A stretch of DNA of 64,000 nucleotides from Sphingomonas kyeonggiensis (lineage in GTDB: Bacteria > Pseudomonadota > Alphaproteobacteria > Sphingomonadales > Sphingomonadaceae), in NCBI RefSeq assembly GCF_014204495.1, contig NZ_JACHLN010000003.1, positions 981,128-1,045,127 of the forward strand. Direction: 5' to 3'. The first letter of the stretch is position 1. Each line of letters begins with the position of its first letter. Both the position numbers and the translations under genes were made by a program. Shown here piece by piece: positions 52,501 through 61,002 of this stretch. The notes below the pieces were generated by a model. That model was not told the origin of the DNA, searched no databases, and was given only the letters and a program-made list of their open reading frames with translations.

Positions 52501-52529
52501 TCCGGGCAGGTGCGAACTTCAAGTTCTAA
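49506..52529 (+). CDS. TonB-dependent receptor (paralogue 1)
   Basis: 1007 residues. Signal peptide ends AFAQ (about 31). Plug domain begins with DGAIVVTGSIFRQSDTHTAS and has SVDGLRSTNFPLSDDGHN-type sequence (LVDGLRSTNFP) and VLKDGASSLYGADAIGGVVN. Barrel ends RTFRAGANFKF with terminal Phe. Closely related to the minus-strand receptor at 53341, sharing long stretches such as KDGASS.YGADAIGGVVNII. Substrate unknown. Start at ATG 49506. Confidence 0.94.
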   Translation: MKTTIARLRASAALSAVALAGSLLAAPAFAQEAPASTEATTATSPQDSPSNDGAIVVTGSIFRQSDTHTASPVTVITAENLERAGITNVTDAIRSASADGAGSIGNGFTSGFSAGGAAVSLRNLGVSSTLILVDGLRSTNFPLSDDGHNSYVDLNSIPLVNVQQVQVLKDGASSLYGADAIGGVVNIITRKQMTGLEATVEGGATEQGDGAKYRAKLLFGFGDYDTQGFNVYVGGDYEYGGRISADSRGFPFNTLDLRSIGGNDNNRADDTLGTPTTDAVVTRTTQSDLNNPLAGSVTNATSPALYTSLTPLANCAYGTYSENGTRVGTACRHDLTREYGQITPKQQRYDAVARVSYRIGDNIEGYAAASYANSRVDIINAPRSVRQTQAFGGSPATSTTNPGIVLPVYICASGVNCATAADRRLNPNNPYAAAYAANPSQGAARLYYLFGDIPAGSKRTNEVFRFTGGLRGTLGDSWDWNVEAGYSHARLDFTQYGWANLNGLVRAINTGAYNFVNPSLNSQAVRDMVAPAITAISYSSELTVDASLSRSLFTLPGGDLKFAVGGQYRKEKLTNNSLNPNLDVPGLTTAQAYGDRSVWAGFFEIDAPVFDILDINLSGRYDHYSTGIGRFSPKAGVKFQPIKQIALRGTYSEGFRAPTFAESDARSSYSGFVGYSPVGDFLTAHAANPSYTATYSLGRGYVGNPAIKPETSRSLTLGAIFEPTSWLSFTADYFNVKKSNLIVTGPQTSDAINAYYSVAGQTFASAAAASAAGCARVAAIGTGYSCNVIDGADPFAPNALPRLLVLNAPYVNTAYSVIAGLEFTADARIKFSEDFRWESRLDVQETLKYDLHPRTGAVQRYAGTVGPEDLSSGGGTPRWRGNWQNTFTYNQVSLSTTTYLVGSIKAVAADQATSVNGDTSCSNSAIYRPTSGTADFCHIGKFIYTDVNLTVKVNDQFSFFGLVGNVTNARAPLFANTAYPSQVNTLTSWHAPGLIGRTFRAGANFKF

Positions 52530-52694
52530 CTGCCGGCATCGGCGATTTCTGGGGCGGTACCTTCTGGTATCGCCCCCTTTTATTGCCTCGTCGCAACGCA
52601 ATCCGATCGAGCTGCAATCGCCCGAAACCCGGGCGCGATTCCGTGCCTCCAGTACCGCCTCCGCGCCCTGTGGCGCCAGTACATGGAGTAGACA

Positions 52695-53282
52695 ATGAAC
52701 AAGCTGCATATCGCCCTTATCGCCGCCGCCTCGGGCGCGGCCACGCCCGCGCTGGCGCAGGATGCGGACCAGTTCACCGGAGCCCGGGCCGAAGCGACGA
52801 TCGGCTTCGACCAGATCCGCTTCGACCTCGCCACCGCCAGCGATGGTCGCGAGAAGCAGGGTGATCTCGGCTATGGGGTAGCGATCGGCTATGACGTCGC
52901 GGTCGCACCCAAGCTGATCGCGGGCATCGATGTCGGCCTCAACCTTGCCGACACCGGCTACAGCTATGGCGACGCCACCGATGGCGGCGAGTTGCGCAAG
53001 CGCCGCGAGATCACCCTCGCCGGCCGCATCGGCACGCCGATCACGCCCAATACGCTGCTTTACGGCAAGCTCGGCTACGCCAATCTCCAGCTTCGCCAGG
53101 ACGAGACGGTCGCGGGTGTCACCAGCAGCGCACGCAACAATCTCGATGGCGTGCTGCTCGGCGCCGGCGTCGAGGTGAAGCTGCTCCCCAACGCCTATTG
53201 GAAAAGCGAGTATCGCTACACCGACTATGCCCGCGGCGTGGTGAGCAACAACGTCACTACTGGCGTCGGCATCCGCTTCTGA
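52695..53282 (+). CDS. Small outer-membrane beta-barrel protein
   Basis: 195 residues, signal peptide ending ALAQD near 21, then eight predicted beta strands alternating with polar turns: ARAEATIGFDQIRFDLATAS, GYGVAIGYDVAVAPKLIAGI and the C-terminal NVTTGVGIRF with terminal Phe. This is the OmpA-like / OMP_b-brl fold of about 20 kDa. It lies between the two paralogous TonB receptors. Function unknown. Confidence 0.88.
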   Translation: MNKLHIALIAAASGAATPALAQDADQFTGARAEATIGFDQIRFDLATASDGREKQGDLGYGVAIGYDVAVAPKLIAGIDVGLNLADTGYSYGDATDGGELRKRREITLAGRIGTPITPNTLLYGKLGYANLQLRQDETVAGVTSSARNNLDGVLLGAGVEVKLLPNAYWKSEYRYTDYARGVVSNNVTTGVGIRF

Positions 53283-53285
53283 ACG

Positions 53286-53316
53286 AAAAAGGGCGGCCTC
53301 CCGAAGGAGGCCGCCC
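53286..53316. terminator. Bidirectional terminator
   Basis: GGGCGGCCTCC (53291-53301) pairs with GGAGGCCGCCC (53306-53316) over a CGAA loop. An A-run to the left gives a T-run for the minus-strand receptor gene. It separates two convergent genes. Confidence 0.88.
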
Positions 53317-53340
53317 CATTTCACGAACTTCAAGCCGCTG

Positions 53341-56300
53341 TCAGAACTTGAAGGTCGCGCCTGCCCGGAACTGGCGGCCGATCAGGCCGGCATAGTGCCA
53401 GGTGGTAAGGAAGTTCGGCGCGCTCGCATAGGCCGCCGGAGCGATCGGTGCGCGGGCATCGAGCAGGTTCTTCACGTTCACGAAGAAGGTGAAGTCGTCG
53501 TTGACGCGGAAGGTCTGGTTCAGGTCAATGTTGATGAAGCTGTTGACGTAGCAGAACTTCTCATAACCCGGCGCCGACGCCGGCACCTTGTACAGGTTCG
53601 CGGAGCACGACGTGGACAGGTTGCCCTGGTCGGTCGAGACTTCCTTGATCCGGCCAACATAATAGGCCGTCGCGCTGATCGTGTAGTTGCCGAAGTCGAG
53701 CGTGTTCTGCCAGTTGCCGCGGATGCGCGGCGTACCGTTACCCGACGACAGGTCGTAGGGGCCGAAGCTGCCGGCAAAGCGCTGAATGCCCGCCGCCGTG
53801 TCGCGGTCGTAACGCAGCACATAGGTCGCCTCGACGCGGCTGGTGAACTTCACCCCACCGCCGAACGGAGCCGAGAAGGTCGCCGAGAAGTCGAGACCCT
53901 CAGTCGTGTCCGAGTTCACGTTCACGAACGGCGCGTTGACGATCAGCACGCGCGGCAGTGCATTCGGGAACAGCGGATCGACGCCGTCGATCAGGTTGCA
54001 CGAATAACCTGCCCCGACCGCGGCCACTGCGGCACAGCCCGCCGCCGACGCCGCGGCTGCCGACGCATAGCTGTTGCCGGCAACCGAGTAATAGGCGTTG
54101 ATCGCGGCCCCGGCGAGCGGACCATTCGCCACGAGGTTGGTCTTCTTCACATTGTAATAGTCGACCGTGGCGCTGAACCACTTCGCCGGCTGGAAGATCG
54201 CGCCGGCGGTGAAGCTGCGCGACTTTTCAGGCTCGAGGTTCGGATTGCCGGCGAAACCGCGGCCCACCGAATATTGGAAGTTGTACGGGTTGCCGCCGTT
54301 GACGCACGAGCCGGAATTATTGCTGCCGCCATGCTGCGCGCAGAACGCGCCCGGCGGTGTGATCGTCACGAAGCCGGCATATTGGCTGCGGGGACCGGCC
54401 TCGGCGAAGGTCGGGGCGCGGAAGCCCTGCGAGTAGGTCCCGCGCACCGCGAACTCGCGGATCGGCGTGAACTTGATACCCACCTTCGGCGAGAAGCGGC
54501 CATAGCCTTCCGAATAATGGTCATAGCGGCCGGACAGGTTGATATCGAGCGAGTCCAGGATCGGCGCATCGAGCTCGGCGAAGGCGGCGTACACGGTATG
54601 CGAGCCGAAAGCCGAGGAAGTCGTCAGACCATAGGTATCGAGCGCGGCGTTCTGGTTGTTGTTCTCCAACGTCTCATGCCGCACCTGGCCACCCACGGCG
54701 AGCTGCAACGGTCCGCCCGGCAACTGCGCCAGCTCGCCGGTCAGCGAGACGTCGGCCGAGTACATTTCCGAATAGGACGGCGTGGTCTTGTCCGGTGCCA
54801 GGAAGCTACGAACGGCCTGGGTATTCTGGCTCGGATTGACGAAGTTGTAGGAGCCCGTGTTGATCACCTGGCGCAGCGCGGCGATGTTGATCAGGCCGTG
54901 CTGGGTGATCTCCAGATTGTCACGAGCATAGACGCCCTCGATCCGCCAACGCCAGCTGTCGTTGGCGAGGCTGCCATTGAGGCCCGCGCTGAAGCGGTAC
55001 ACATCGTTGGTGCGCTCGCTGCCGCCCGGGATGTCGCCGAACAGATAATAGATGCGGGCGGCGTTGGCGGCCGCGATCGCAGGCGTTGCAGCCGCGTTGG
55101 TGGCATAGGGGTTGTTCGGATTCAGGCGCCGATCCGCGGCCGTGGCGCAGTTCGTTCCCGCCGAGCAGACGAAATACGGGAGGACGACGCCCGGATTGCT
55201 CGTCGCGACGAGCGGGCTGCCGCCGAACGGCTGGGTCTGACGGATCGCCGACGGGAAGGCGCTGGTGATCGAGACGTAGCTGCGGCTGAAGCTACCGGTG
55301 ACATAGCCTTCGATGTTGTCGCTGAGGCGGACGCTCAGGCGACCATTGACCGAGTAGCGCTCCTGCAGCGGCTGGATCTGCCGATACAGGTCGGTCAGGT
55401 CATACGGGCAGCCGACGCCGCGGGCGGCGCCGGTGGTGACCGTGTAGGTCGGCCGCGCGCAGTTGGCGATGCCCAGCGCGGTGTACGTCGCATAGGTCTG
55501 GCCGGGATCGTTGGTCACGGCGGTGCCGCCGCTCAGCGGGTTGTTGAGATCGCTCTGCGTCGTGCGCACGACGTAAGCAGTGGGCGTGTTGACAGTGAGG
55601 CCGCTGTCGGCGGTGTTGTTGTCATTGCCGCCGATCGCAGTCAGATCCTGCGTGTTGTACGGGAAGCCACGGTCATGATTGCTGACGCGATCGTCACGCT
55701 GATATTCGCCGTTGAGGTAGAAGTTGAAGCCCGACTTCTCATAGTCGCCGAAGCCCACCGTGAGATCGGCGCGAAGATGGCCCGCGTCTCCGCGCTCGGC
55801 CACGCCGCCTTCGACGGTGCCCGCGACGCCGTTGAACTGCTTCTTCAGGATGATGTTGACCACGCCGCCGATCGCGTCCGCGCCATAGGTCGAGGACGCG
55901 CCATCCTTCAGCACTTCGACGCGGTCCACCAGGCTGAACGGTAGCGAGTTCAGGTCGACATAGGCGTTGTGACCGTCATCGTTGATCGGGAAGTTGGTCG
56001 AGCGCAGGCCGTCGACAAGAACGAGCGTCGAAGAGACGCCAAGGCCACGCAGCGACACGGCCGAGCCGCCCGCCGAGAAGCCGGTCTGGAAGCCGGTGCC
56101 GATCGAACCGGCGCTGTCAGCCGAGATCGAGCGGATGGCGTCGCTCATCGTGGTGATGCCCGCCTTGGCCAGCGAGTCCGAGGTCAGCACGGTAACCGGC
56201 GACGGCGTCTCGGTGTCGGTACGGCGCAGCAGCGAGCCGGTGACGACGATCGAATCGCCCTCATCGGCTGCGGCAGGCTTGTCCTGCGGCGTCGTGCTCG

Positions 56301-56397
56301 TCTGCGCATAGGCAGGCGTCGCGATCATGCCGAGCGCAAGCGCCAGAGGCGCTGCGCTGCGGGCAAGACGGTGCAACTTCGTCTTGTTGTACAGCAT
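53341..56397 (-). CDS. TonB-dependent receptor (paralogue 2)
   Basis: 1018 residues, signal peptide ending AYAQT near 31, N-terminal DSIVVTGSLLRRTDTETPSP then SVTVLTSDSLAKAG. The plug shows LVDGLRSTNFPINDDGHNAY and EVLKDGASSTYGADAIGG. The C-terminus RQFRAGATFKF closes the barrel. It is the nearest relative of the receptor at 49506 and shares its upstream elements. The TonB box is not obvious. Confidence 0.94.
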   Translation of the reverse strand: MLYNKTKLHRLARSAAPLALALGMIATPAYAQTSTTPQDKPAAADEGDSIVVTGSLLRRTDTETPSPVTVLTSDSLAKAGITTMSDAIRSISADSAGSIGTGFQTGFSAGGSAVSLRGLGVSSTLVLVDGLRSTNFPINDDGHNAYVDLNSLPFSLVDRVEVLKDGASSTYGADAIGGVVNIILKKQFNGVAGTVEGGVAERGDAGHLRADLTVGFGDYEKSGFNFYLNGEYQRDDRVSNHDRGFPYNTQDLTAIGGNDNNTADSGLTVNTPTAYVVRTTQSDLNNPLSGGTAVTNDPGQTYATYTALGIANCARPTYTVTTGAARGVGCPYDLTDLYRQIQPLQERYSVNGRLSVRLSDNIEGYVTGSFSRSYVSITSAFPSAIRQTQPFGGSPLVATSNPGVVLPYFVCSAGTNCATAADRRLNPNNPYATNAAATPAIAAANAARIYYLFGDIPGGSERTNDVYRFSAGLNGSLANDSWRWRIEGVYARDNLEITQHGLINIAALRQVINTGSYNFVNPSQNTQAVRSFLAPDKTTPSYSEMYSADVSLTGELAQLPGGPLQLAVGGQVRHETLENNNQNAALDTYGLTTSSAFGSHTVYAAFAELDAPILDSLDINLSGRYDHYSEGYGRFSPKVGIKFTPIREFAVRGTYSQGFRAPTFAEAGPRSQYAGFVTITPPGAFCAQHGGSNNSGSCVNGGNPYNFQYSVGRGFAGNPNLEPEKSRSFTAGAIFQPAKWFSATVDYYNVKKTNLVANGPLAGAAINAYYSVAGNSYASAAAASAAGCAAVAAVGAGYSCNLIDGVDPLFPNALPRVLIVNAPFVNVNSDTTEGLDFSATFSAPFGGGVKFTSRVEATYVLRYDRDTAAGIQRFAGSFGPYDLSSGNGTPRIRGNWQNTLDFGNYTISATAYYVGRIKEVSTDQGNLSTSCSANLYKVPASAPGYEKFCYVNSFINIDLNQTFRVNDDFTFFVNVKNLLDARAPIAPAAYASAPNFLTTWHYAGLIGRQFRAGATFKF

Positions 56398-56477
56398 GTT
56401 TGTTTACCCTTCGCTCCCCCGGATCGCGCCCGGGATGTTTCTGAGCGGGCTTCCTCCCAAGAGGCCCCTCTAGGAGC

Positions 56478-56572
56478 AGGGTGTTTCACTCCGCTTCGGT
56501 TGTAAAGAAGCAGAAACATATTCGGTAAAATGGTGAAACATTTAGCGCGCAGGTGTGCCACAAAGGCAACAC
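56478..56572 (-). promoter_or_regulatory. Upstream element pair of the second TonB receptor
   Basis: Element B (56478-56507): on the minus strand CTTTACA then GAGTGAAACACCCT. Element A (56550-56572): CAGGTGTG...GGCAACAC. Same two elements as before the first receptor, at comparable distances (80 and 153 bp from the start). Confidence 0.55.
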
Positions 56573-56694
56573 AGCGGCAGGCGGAGCCTGCCACCCGCGC
56601 AAGCCGCCCTCACTAACGGGAAAGTACCTAGGCGCGCAGCGGCAACCGGCGAGGATGTCGCCGATTTCAAAGCCTGGCCGGAAATATTTCCAGC

Positions 56695-57159
56695 CTATTG
56701 CGCAGGAATGTCGAGCAGCTCGATCTTGAACAGCAGGGTCGCACCGCCCGGGATCGGCCCCTTGCCCTTGAAGCCATAGCCAAGGTTGGCGGGGATCGCG
56801 ATCTCGAACGTATCGCCCACTCCCATCAGCGGCACGGCGACCTGCCAGCCCTTGATCAGCCGATTGAGCGGGAAGGTCGCCGGTTCGCCACGATCATAGG
56901 AACTGTCGAACTTCTCGCCGTCGATGAAGGTGCCGGCATAGTGCAGCGTCACCGTGTCCGCGACGGTCGGGTGCTTGCCCGAGCCGTCTCCCTTGATCCG
57001 GCGCCAGCGCAGCCCCTCGGCCGTGCTGTGCCAGCCATCGGCGCCATTGAGCTTGGCCAGCGCGAGCATCTGCTGGCTCTGCCAAGCCATGTCCTGCGAA
57101 CGATCGGGCGCGGGCGCGTCCTGTGCAGCAAGCAGGGCGAGAGCGGCGAGAAACGACAT
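56695..57159 (-). CDS. FKBP-type peptidyl-prolyl isomerase
   Basis: 154 residues with a short hydrophobic N-terminus (MSFLAALALLAAQ), probably exported. FKBP core from about 55: TVADTVTLHYAGTFIDGEKF, DSSYDRGEPATFPLNRLIKGW (here without the last residues), VGDTFEIAIPANLGYGFKGK and GGATLLFKIELLDI. The Tyr/Asp/Phe/Trp pocket residues are kept. It lies directly downstream of mtnP (9-bp gap), likely in the same operon. Confidence 0.92.
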   Translation of the reverse strand: MSFLAALALLAAQDAPAPDRSQDMAWQSQQMLALAKLNGADGWHSTAEGLRWRRIKGDGSGKHPTVADTVTLHYAGTFIDGEKFDSSYDRGEPATFPLNRLIKGWQVAVPLMGVGDTFEIAIPANLGYGFKGKGPIPGGATLLFKIELLDIPAQ

Positions 57160-57168
57160 GGGTTATCC

Positions 57169-58038
57169 TTAGTTGGAGAGGGCGCGGCCGGCGACGGCGT
57201 CGAGCTTGCGCAGCAGATGCGGATCGCGGGCATTGGCGGCGGTGATCAGCGCAAAGTCGAGGCAGGTGTCGATCGGCGAGGCCGGGCGCTCTTCGGGCAG
57301 GTTCCGGAGCAGGTGCATCACCATCTTGCGTGCCTTGTCGGCATTGGTGCCGAGCTGCGCGATCACCGTGGCGACATCAACGGCTTCTTCGCCCTCGCGC
57401 CAGCAATCATAGTCGGTGACCATGCCGACCAGCGCGTAGGGCAGCTCCGCCTCACGGGCGAGCTTTGCCTCGGGCATGCCGGTCATGCCGATGATGTCAC
57501 AGCCCCAGCTGCGATAGAGGTGGCTCTCGGCGCGGGTGGAGAATTGCGGCCCCTCCATCGCCAGATAGGTACCACCGACATGGGTGGTGGCACCCGCGGC
57601 CTTGGCCGCATCCGCCGCCAGCGCGGAAAGGCGCGGGCAGACCGGATCGGCCATCGAGACGTGCGCGACCATGCCTTCGCCGAAGAAGCTCGAGGGGCGG
57701 CCCTTGGTCCGGTCGATGAACTGATCAGCGATGGTGAAGGTGCCCGGGGCCCGCTCTTCCTGCAGCGAACCGACCGATGAAACCGCAAGAACATCGGTCA
57801 CGCCCAGGCGCTTCAGCACATCGATATTGGCGCGGACGTTCAGGTCCGACGGCGAGATGCGGTGCCCGCGGCCATGGCGCGGCAGGAACACAACCCGGAC
57901 ATGCCCCACCCAGCCGACGAAACAGTCATCCGAAGGCTTGCCCCAGGGGCTCTCGGTCGAGATCCACTCGCCATCCTCGATGCCCTCGACATCGTAGAGC
58001 CCCGATCCGCCGATGATCCCGATCGTCCAGCCTGCCAT
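57169..58038 (-). CDS. mtnP: S-methyl-5'-thioadenosine phosphorylase
   Basis: 289 residues, purine-nucleoside-phosphorylase fold. It splits methylthioadenosine into adenine and methylthioribose-1-phosphate in methionine salvage. GGSGLYDVEGIEDGEW at the N-terminus, PRHGRGHRISPSDLNVRANI, AVSSVGSLQEE, TYLAMEGPQFSTRAESHLYR and MTGMPEAKLAREAELPYALV match MTAP; the last four are cut from longer conserved stretches. The start is 3 bp after the transporter stop, so they form an operon. Confidence 0.95.
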   Translation of the reverse strand: MAGWTIGIIGGSGLYDVEGIEDGEWISTESPWGKPSDDCFVGWVGHVRVVFLPRHGRGHRISPSDLNVRANIDVLKRLGVTDVLAVSSVGSLQEERAPGTFTIADQFIDRTKGRPSSFFGEGMVAHVSMADPVCPRLSALAADAAKAAGATTHVGGTYLAMEGPQFSTRAESHLYRSWGCDIIGMTGMPEAKLAREAELPYALVGMVTDYDCWREGEEAVDVATVIAQLGTNADKARKMVMHLLRNLPEERPASPIDTCLDFALITAANARDPHLLRKLDAVAGRALSN

Positions 58039-58041
58039 CGC

Positions 58042-59457
58042 TTACCCCTTTGCTGCGTTGCGGCGTGCATAGGCGAAATAGACGACCAAACCCAAGAGGT
58101 TCCAGCAGCCGAACCAGATCTGCGTCTTGGTCGGCAGGCTGGCGAAGAGATAGAGGCAGCCCAGGATCGCACCCAAGCCGACTACCCAGGGCAAGGGCGT
58201 GCGGAACGGGCGCACCATGTCGGGCGCGCGGCGGCGCATGACGAGCAGGCACAGGCCAACCGCGGCGAAGGCAGTGAGGGTGCCGGCATTGGCCAGCGCC
58301 GCTATCTCATCGATCGGCAAAAAGGCAGCGAACACGCTCACCACACACGCCGTGAAGATGGTGATCCGCACCGGCGAACCGCGCCGCGAGACCTTGGCCA
58401 GGCTCTTGGGCAGCATGCCGTCGCGCGCCATCACGAAGAAGATGCGGCTCTGGCCGAACAGGAAGCCCAGGATAACCGTGGGCAGCGCGACGATCGCGCT
58501 CAGCGCCAGGAACTTGGCAACGCCCGGTTGGCCGATCTCGCGCAGGATCAGCGCCAGCGGCTCGGGGCTGTCGGCGAAACGGGTATAGGACAGCGCGCCG
58601 ACCGCGGCGAGCGCGACCACCATGTAGATGATGACGCAGACCACCATCGAGCCGACGATGCCGATGGCAAGGTCGCGCCCGGGATTCTTCGCCTCTTCCG
58701 CGGCGGTGGAGATCGCGTCGAAACCGTAAAAGGCAAAGAAGATGATCGCGGCGGCGGCCATCATGCCGCGTTCCACCCCACCCTCGCTCGCATGCTTGGC
58801 GAAACCGAAGGGAGCGAAGGGATCGAAATTGGCCGCGTTGAAATAGGGCAGCGCCACCGCGACGAACACCGCGAGCGCGATCAGCTTCACCACTACCAGA
58901 AACGCATTGATCGTTGCGCTCTCGCGCGTGCCGGCAATAAGCAGCCCGGAGACCAGCCAGACGACGAACAAGGCCGGGACGTTCACGCCCCAATGCGCCG
59001 CCTGCCAGCCCAGCATCTGCGGGCCATGGGTCAGCTCGGCAGGCACGCCCAGCCCGGTGAGGAAGGGCGTCGCATAGCCCGACCAGCCCACCGCGACCGT
59101 GGCCACCACGAGCGTATATTCAGCAAGCAGGCTCCACCCGACGACCCAGGCGACGATCTCGCCAAGCGAGGCATAGCTATAGGTATAGGCGCTGCCCGAG
59201 GCCGGGATCATCGTCGCCAGCTCGGCATAGGCCAGCGCGGCACAGGCGCAGATTGCGCCCGCGACAACGAAGGAGAGAATGACTGCCGGCCCGGCACGAT
59301 CCGCGCCCACGCCGATCAGGGTGAGAATGCCCGTGCCCACGATCGCGCCGACGCCGAGTGCGACGAGGTGCGGCCAGGACAGGGTGCGTGCGAGGCGGTG
59401 CTCGGGCGACCGGTCCTCATCCGCGACGATCTGCTTCAACCGGAACAGGCTTGCCAT
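58042..59457 (-). CDS. Amino acid permease, APC superfamily
   Basis: 471 residues with twelve membrane helices. VALGVGAIVGTGILTLIGVG in helix 1 (G-x-G-IGTGI), AGAICACAALAYAELATMIP in helix 2, and ASGSAYTYSYASLGEIVAWV in helix 3 identify the YfnA/CAT-like cationic amino acid group. It imports amino acids by proton symport or exchange; substrate unknown. The following mtnP and FKBP genes overlap or abut it. Confidence 0.93.
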   Translation of the reverse strand: MASLFRLKQIVADEDRSPEHRLARTLSWPHLVALGVGAIVGTGILTLIGVGADRAGPAVILSFVVAGAICACAALAYAELATMIPASGSAYTYSYASLGEIVAWVVGWSLLAEYTLVVATVAVGWSGYATPFLTGLGVPAELTHGPQMLGWQAAHWGVNVPALFVVWLVSGLLIAGTRESATINAFLVVVKLIALAVFVAVALPYFNAANFDPFAPFGFAKHASEGGVERGMMAAAAIIFFAFYGFDAISTAAEEAKNPGRDLAIGIVGSMVVCVIIYMVVALAAVGALSYTRFADSPEPLALILREIGQPGVAKFLALSAIVALPTVILGFLFGQSRIFFVMARDGMLPKSLAKVSRRGSPVRITIFTACVVSVFAAFLPIDEIAALANAGTLTAFAAVGLCLLVMRRRAPDMVRPFRTPLPWVVGLGAILGCLYLFASLPTKTQIWFGCWNLLGLVVYFAYARRNAAKG

Positions 59458-59584
59458 CTCTTATCCCCTCTCACTTCGGGAGATGGTGTAGCGCCGCTTG
59501 GCGGGCACGCAACTTTGTTTCGTTCACCACCGGTGCAGCCTGGATAGGCAATCGTTGCGCATCCAATTTGCGTGGAGAAAGCCG

Positions 59585-60073
59585 ATGCTGCTGCTCACTG
59601 CCCTCGCGCTGGGCCTAGCCGTCCCCCAGGAAGCAGCCGCCAATCCCCAGATCGACTATGCCGGCTTCGCCACGCTCACGCGCGATGTCCGGGCATTGCG
59701 CGCGAAGCGCCTCCTTCCCTTCGCGCGCTTCCAGGCGATGGCGGCGACCAAGGACGCGCTGGTGCTGGATGCGCGATCGAAGGATGCCTTTGCCCGCGGC
59801 CATATCGCCGGTGCGGTCAACCTGCCGCTCACCGATTTCACGGCCGAAGCGCTGGCGGAAGTCATAGGGCGGAACCGCGATCGCCCGATCCTGATCTACT
59901 GCAACAACAACTTCTCGAACCATCGGCCGCCCGTGCCGCTGAAATCGGCTCCGCTGGCGCTGAACATCCAGACCTTCATCAATCTCGTCGGCTACGGGTA
60001 TTCGAATATCTGGGAGTTGCGCGACGTCGTCGATTTCGACGACCCAAAGGTCGGCTGGGTAAGTACCGCCTAG
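59585..60073 (+). CDS. Exported rhodanese-like protein
   Basis: 162 residues with a signal peptide ending QEAAAN near 20. The rhodanese fold has ALVLDARSKDAFARGHIAGA (about 57-76) and NLPLTDFTAEALAEVIG. The active-site loop is ILIYCNNNFSNHRPP with Cys about 107; the loop is Asn-rich, unlike sulfurtransferases with CRxGxR. Catalysis is uncertain. It overlaps the convergent tandem-NTF2 gene by 4 bp. Confidence 0.85.
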   Translation: MLLLTALALGLAVPQEAAANPQIDYAGFATLTRDVRALRAKRLLPFARFQAMAATKDALVLDARSKDAFARGHIAGAVNLPLTDFTAEALAEVIGRNRDRPILIYCNNNFSNHRPPVPLKSAPLALNIQTFINLVGYGYSNIWELRDVVDFDDPKVGWVSTA

Positions 60074-60894
60074 CTTGCCGGCGGCGCCTTTCTCGGCAGC
60101 GGAGCGAGTTGATCGACGAGCAACCGCCACCCGGCAGCCTCGTGAAGCCACATCCGAACATAGTGCCCGATCAAGACACCGTCCGTCCCCGTGATCTCGC
60201 CATAGCTATAGGCGAGATCCCCAGCAGCGGATTGCCCCCCACCGAGCCGCTTGCCGGTTGCCTTCATGCCTCGCCCCGCAAGCATCACGCCCGCATCGCC
60301 GATGGCGGGCGGACCTCCCGATCGAAGCACGCGCCCTTCCGCCGCAAGAAATCCGGTTAGCGACGACGCATCCGCATCGAGGCGTCGCTCGGCCGCCTCA
60401 AGATCGTCCTTGGCACCGGCCTTGCCCGGATTGCCGATCCTGACGACCTGCGACGGCATCGGCACCTCTCCCTTGGCGAAGGGAGCCACGCCCGAATCGA
60501 TCACCCACCGCCAGGTCCCATCCACCTTGCGCCAGATGGTGAAATACTGGCCATGCGCGACGCGGTCCCCCTGGCGCATGACATAGGGCCCGGTGGTAAA
60601 GCCAAGATCGCCGGACCTGGCGATCGCACCGGCCTCCGGCTGCCATTCCAGTTTGGACCCCGGTGGATCGGTCTGTGTCGCCAGTTCAGGCGGGGCTGGG
60701 CGCGGCGTTGGCGAAATCAGCACCGCGTCGGGCGCGACATGGGCCCGGAAGGCTGGCGTAACCCCAAGCGCCGAGGCATCCGCGGCAAAGCGGCGTTCGG
60801 CGGCGATCAGCGTATCGAAATCGTCACTGGCTGGCTTCATCGCCATCGACATCAGGGCAGCGGCGCCCAGCACACATATCTTCAGCTTCAACAT
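60070..60894 (-). CDS. Exported protein with two tandem NTF2/SnoaL-like domains
   Basis: 274 residues; signal helix LKLKICVLGAAALMSMAM. Domain 1 (about 25-150): DFDTLIAAERRFAADASALG, HGQYFTIWRKVDGTWRWVID. Domain 2 (about 165-265): DDLEAAERRLDADASSLTGF, IGHYVRMWLHEAAGWRLLVD. The repeat of a D-x-L-x-x-A-E-R-R-F/L helix and a W-R-hydrophobic strand shows internal duplication of a DUF4440-type domain. Start at ATG 60894, with GGAG before it. Function unknown. Confidence 0.82.
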   Translation of the reverse strand: MLKLKICVLGAAALMSMAMKPASDDFDTLIAAERRFAADASALGVTPAFRAHVAPDAVLISPTPRPAPPELATQTDPPGSKLEWQPEAGAIARSGDLGFTTGPYVMRQGDRVAHGQYFTIWRKVDGTWRWVIDSGVAPFAKGEVPMPSQVVRIGNPGKAGAKDDLEAAERRLDADASSLTGFLAAEGRVLRSGGPPAIGDAGVMLAGRGMKATGKRLGGGQSAAGDLAYSYGEITGTDGVLIGHYVRMWLHEAAGWRLLVDQLAPLPRKAPPAS

Positions 60895-61002
60895 AGATGC
60901 TCCACGGCGACGCATCGCCCATTCAGCATCCGCTACACGTGCCGCGCACCTGTACCTGTCCGGTGCGATCGGGACCGCCGCGCCTGCGACAAGCCCCCAA
61001 CC

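Noticed and set aside
50391..53333. 980-codon minus-strand ORF over the first TonB receptor
   Set aside because: Antisense to a receptor with full family motifs; no recognisable domain.
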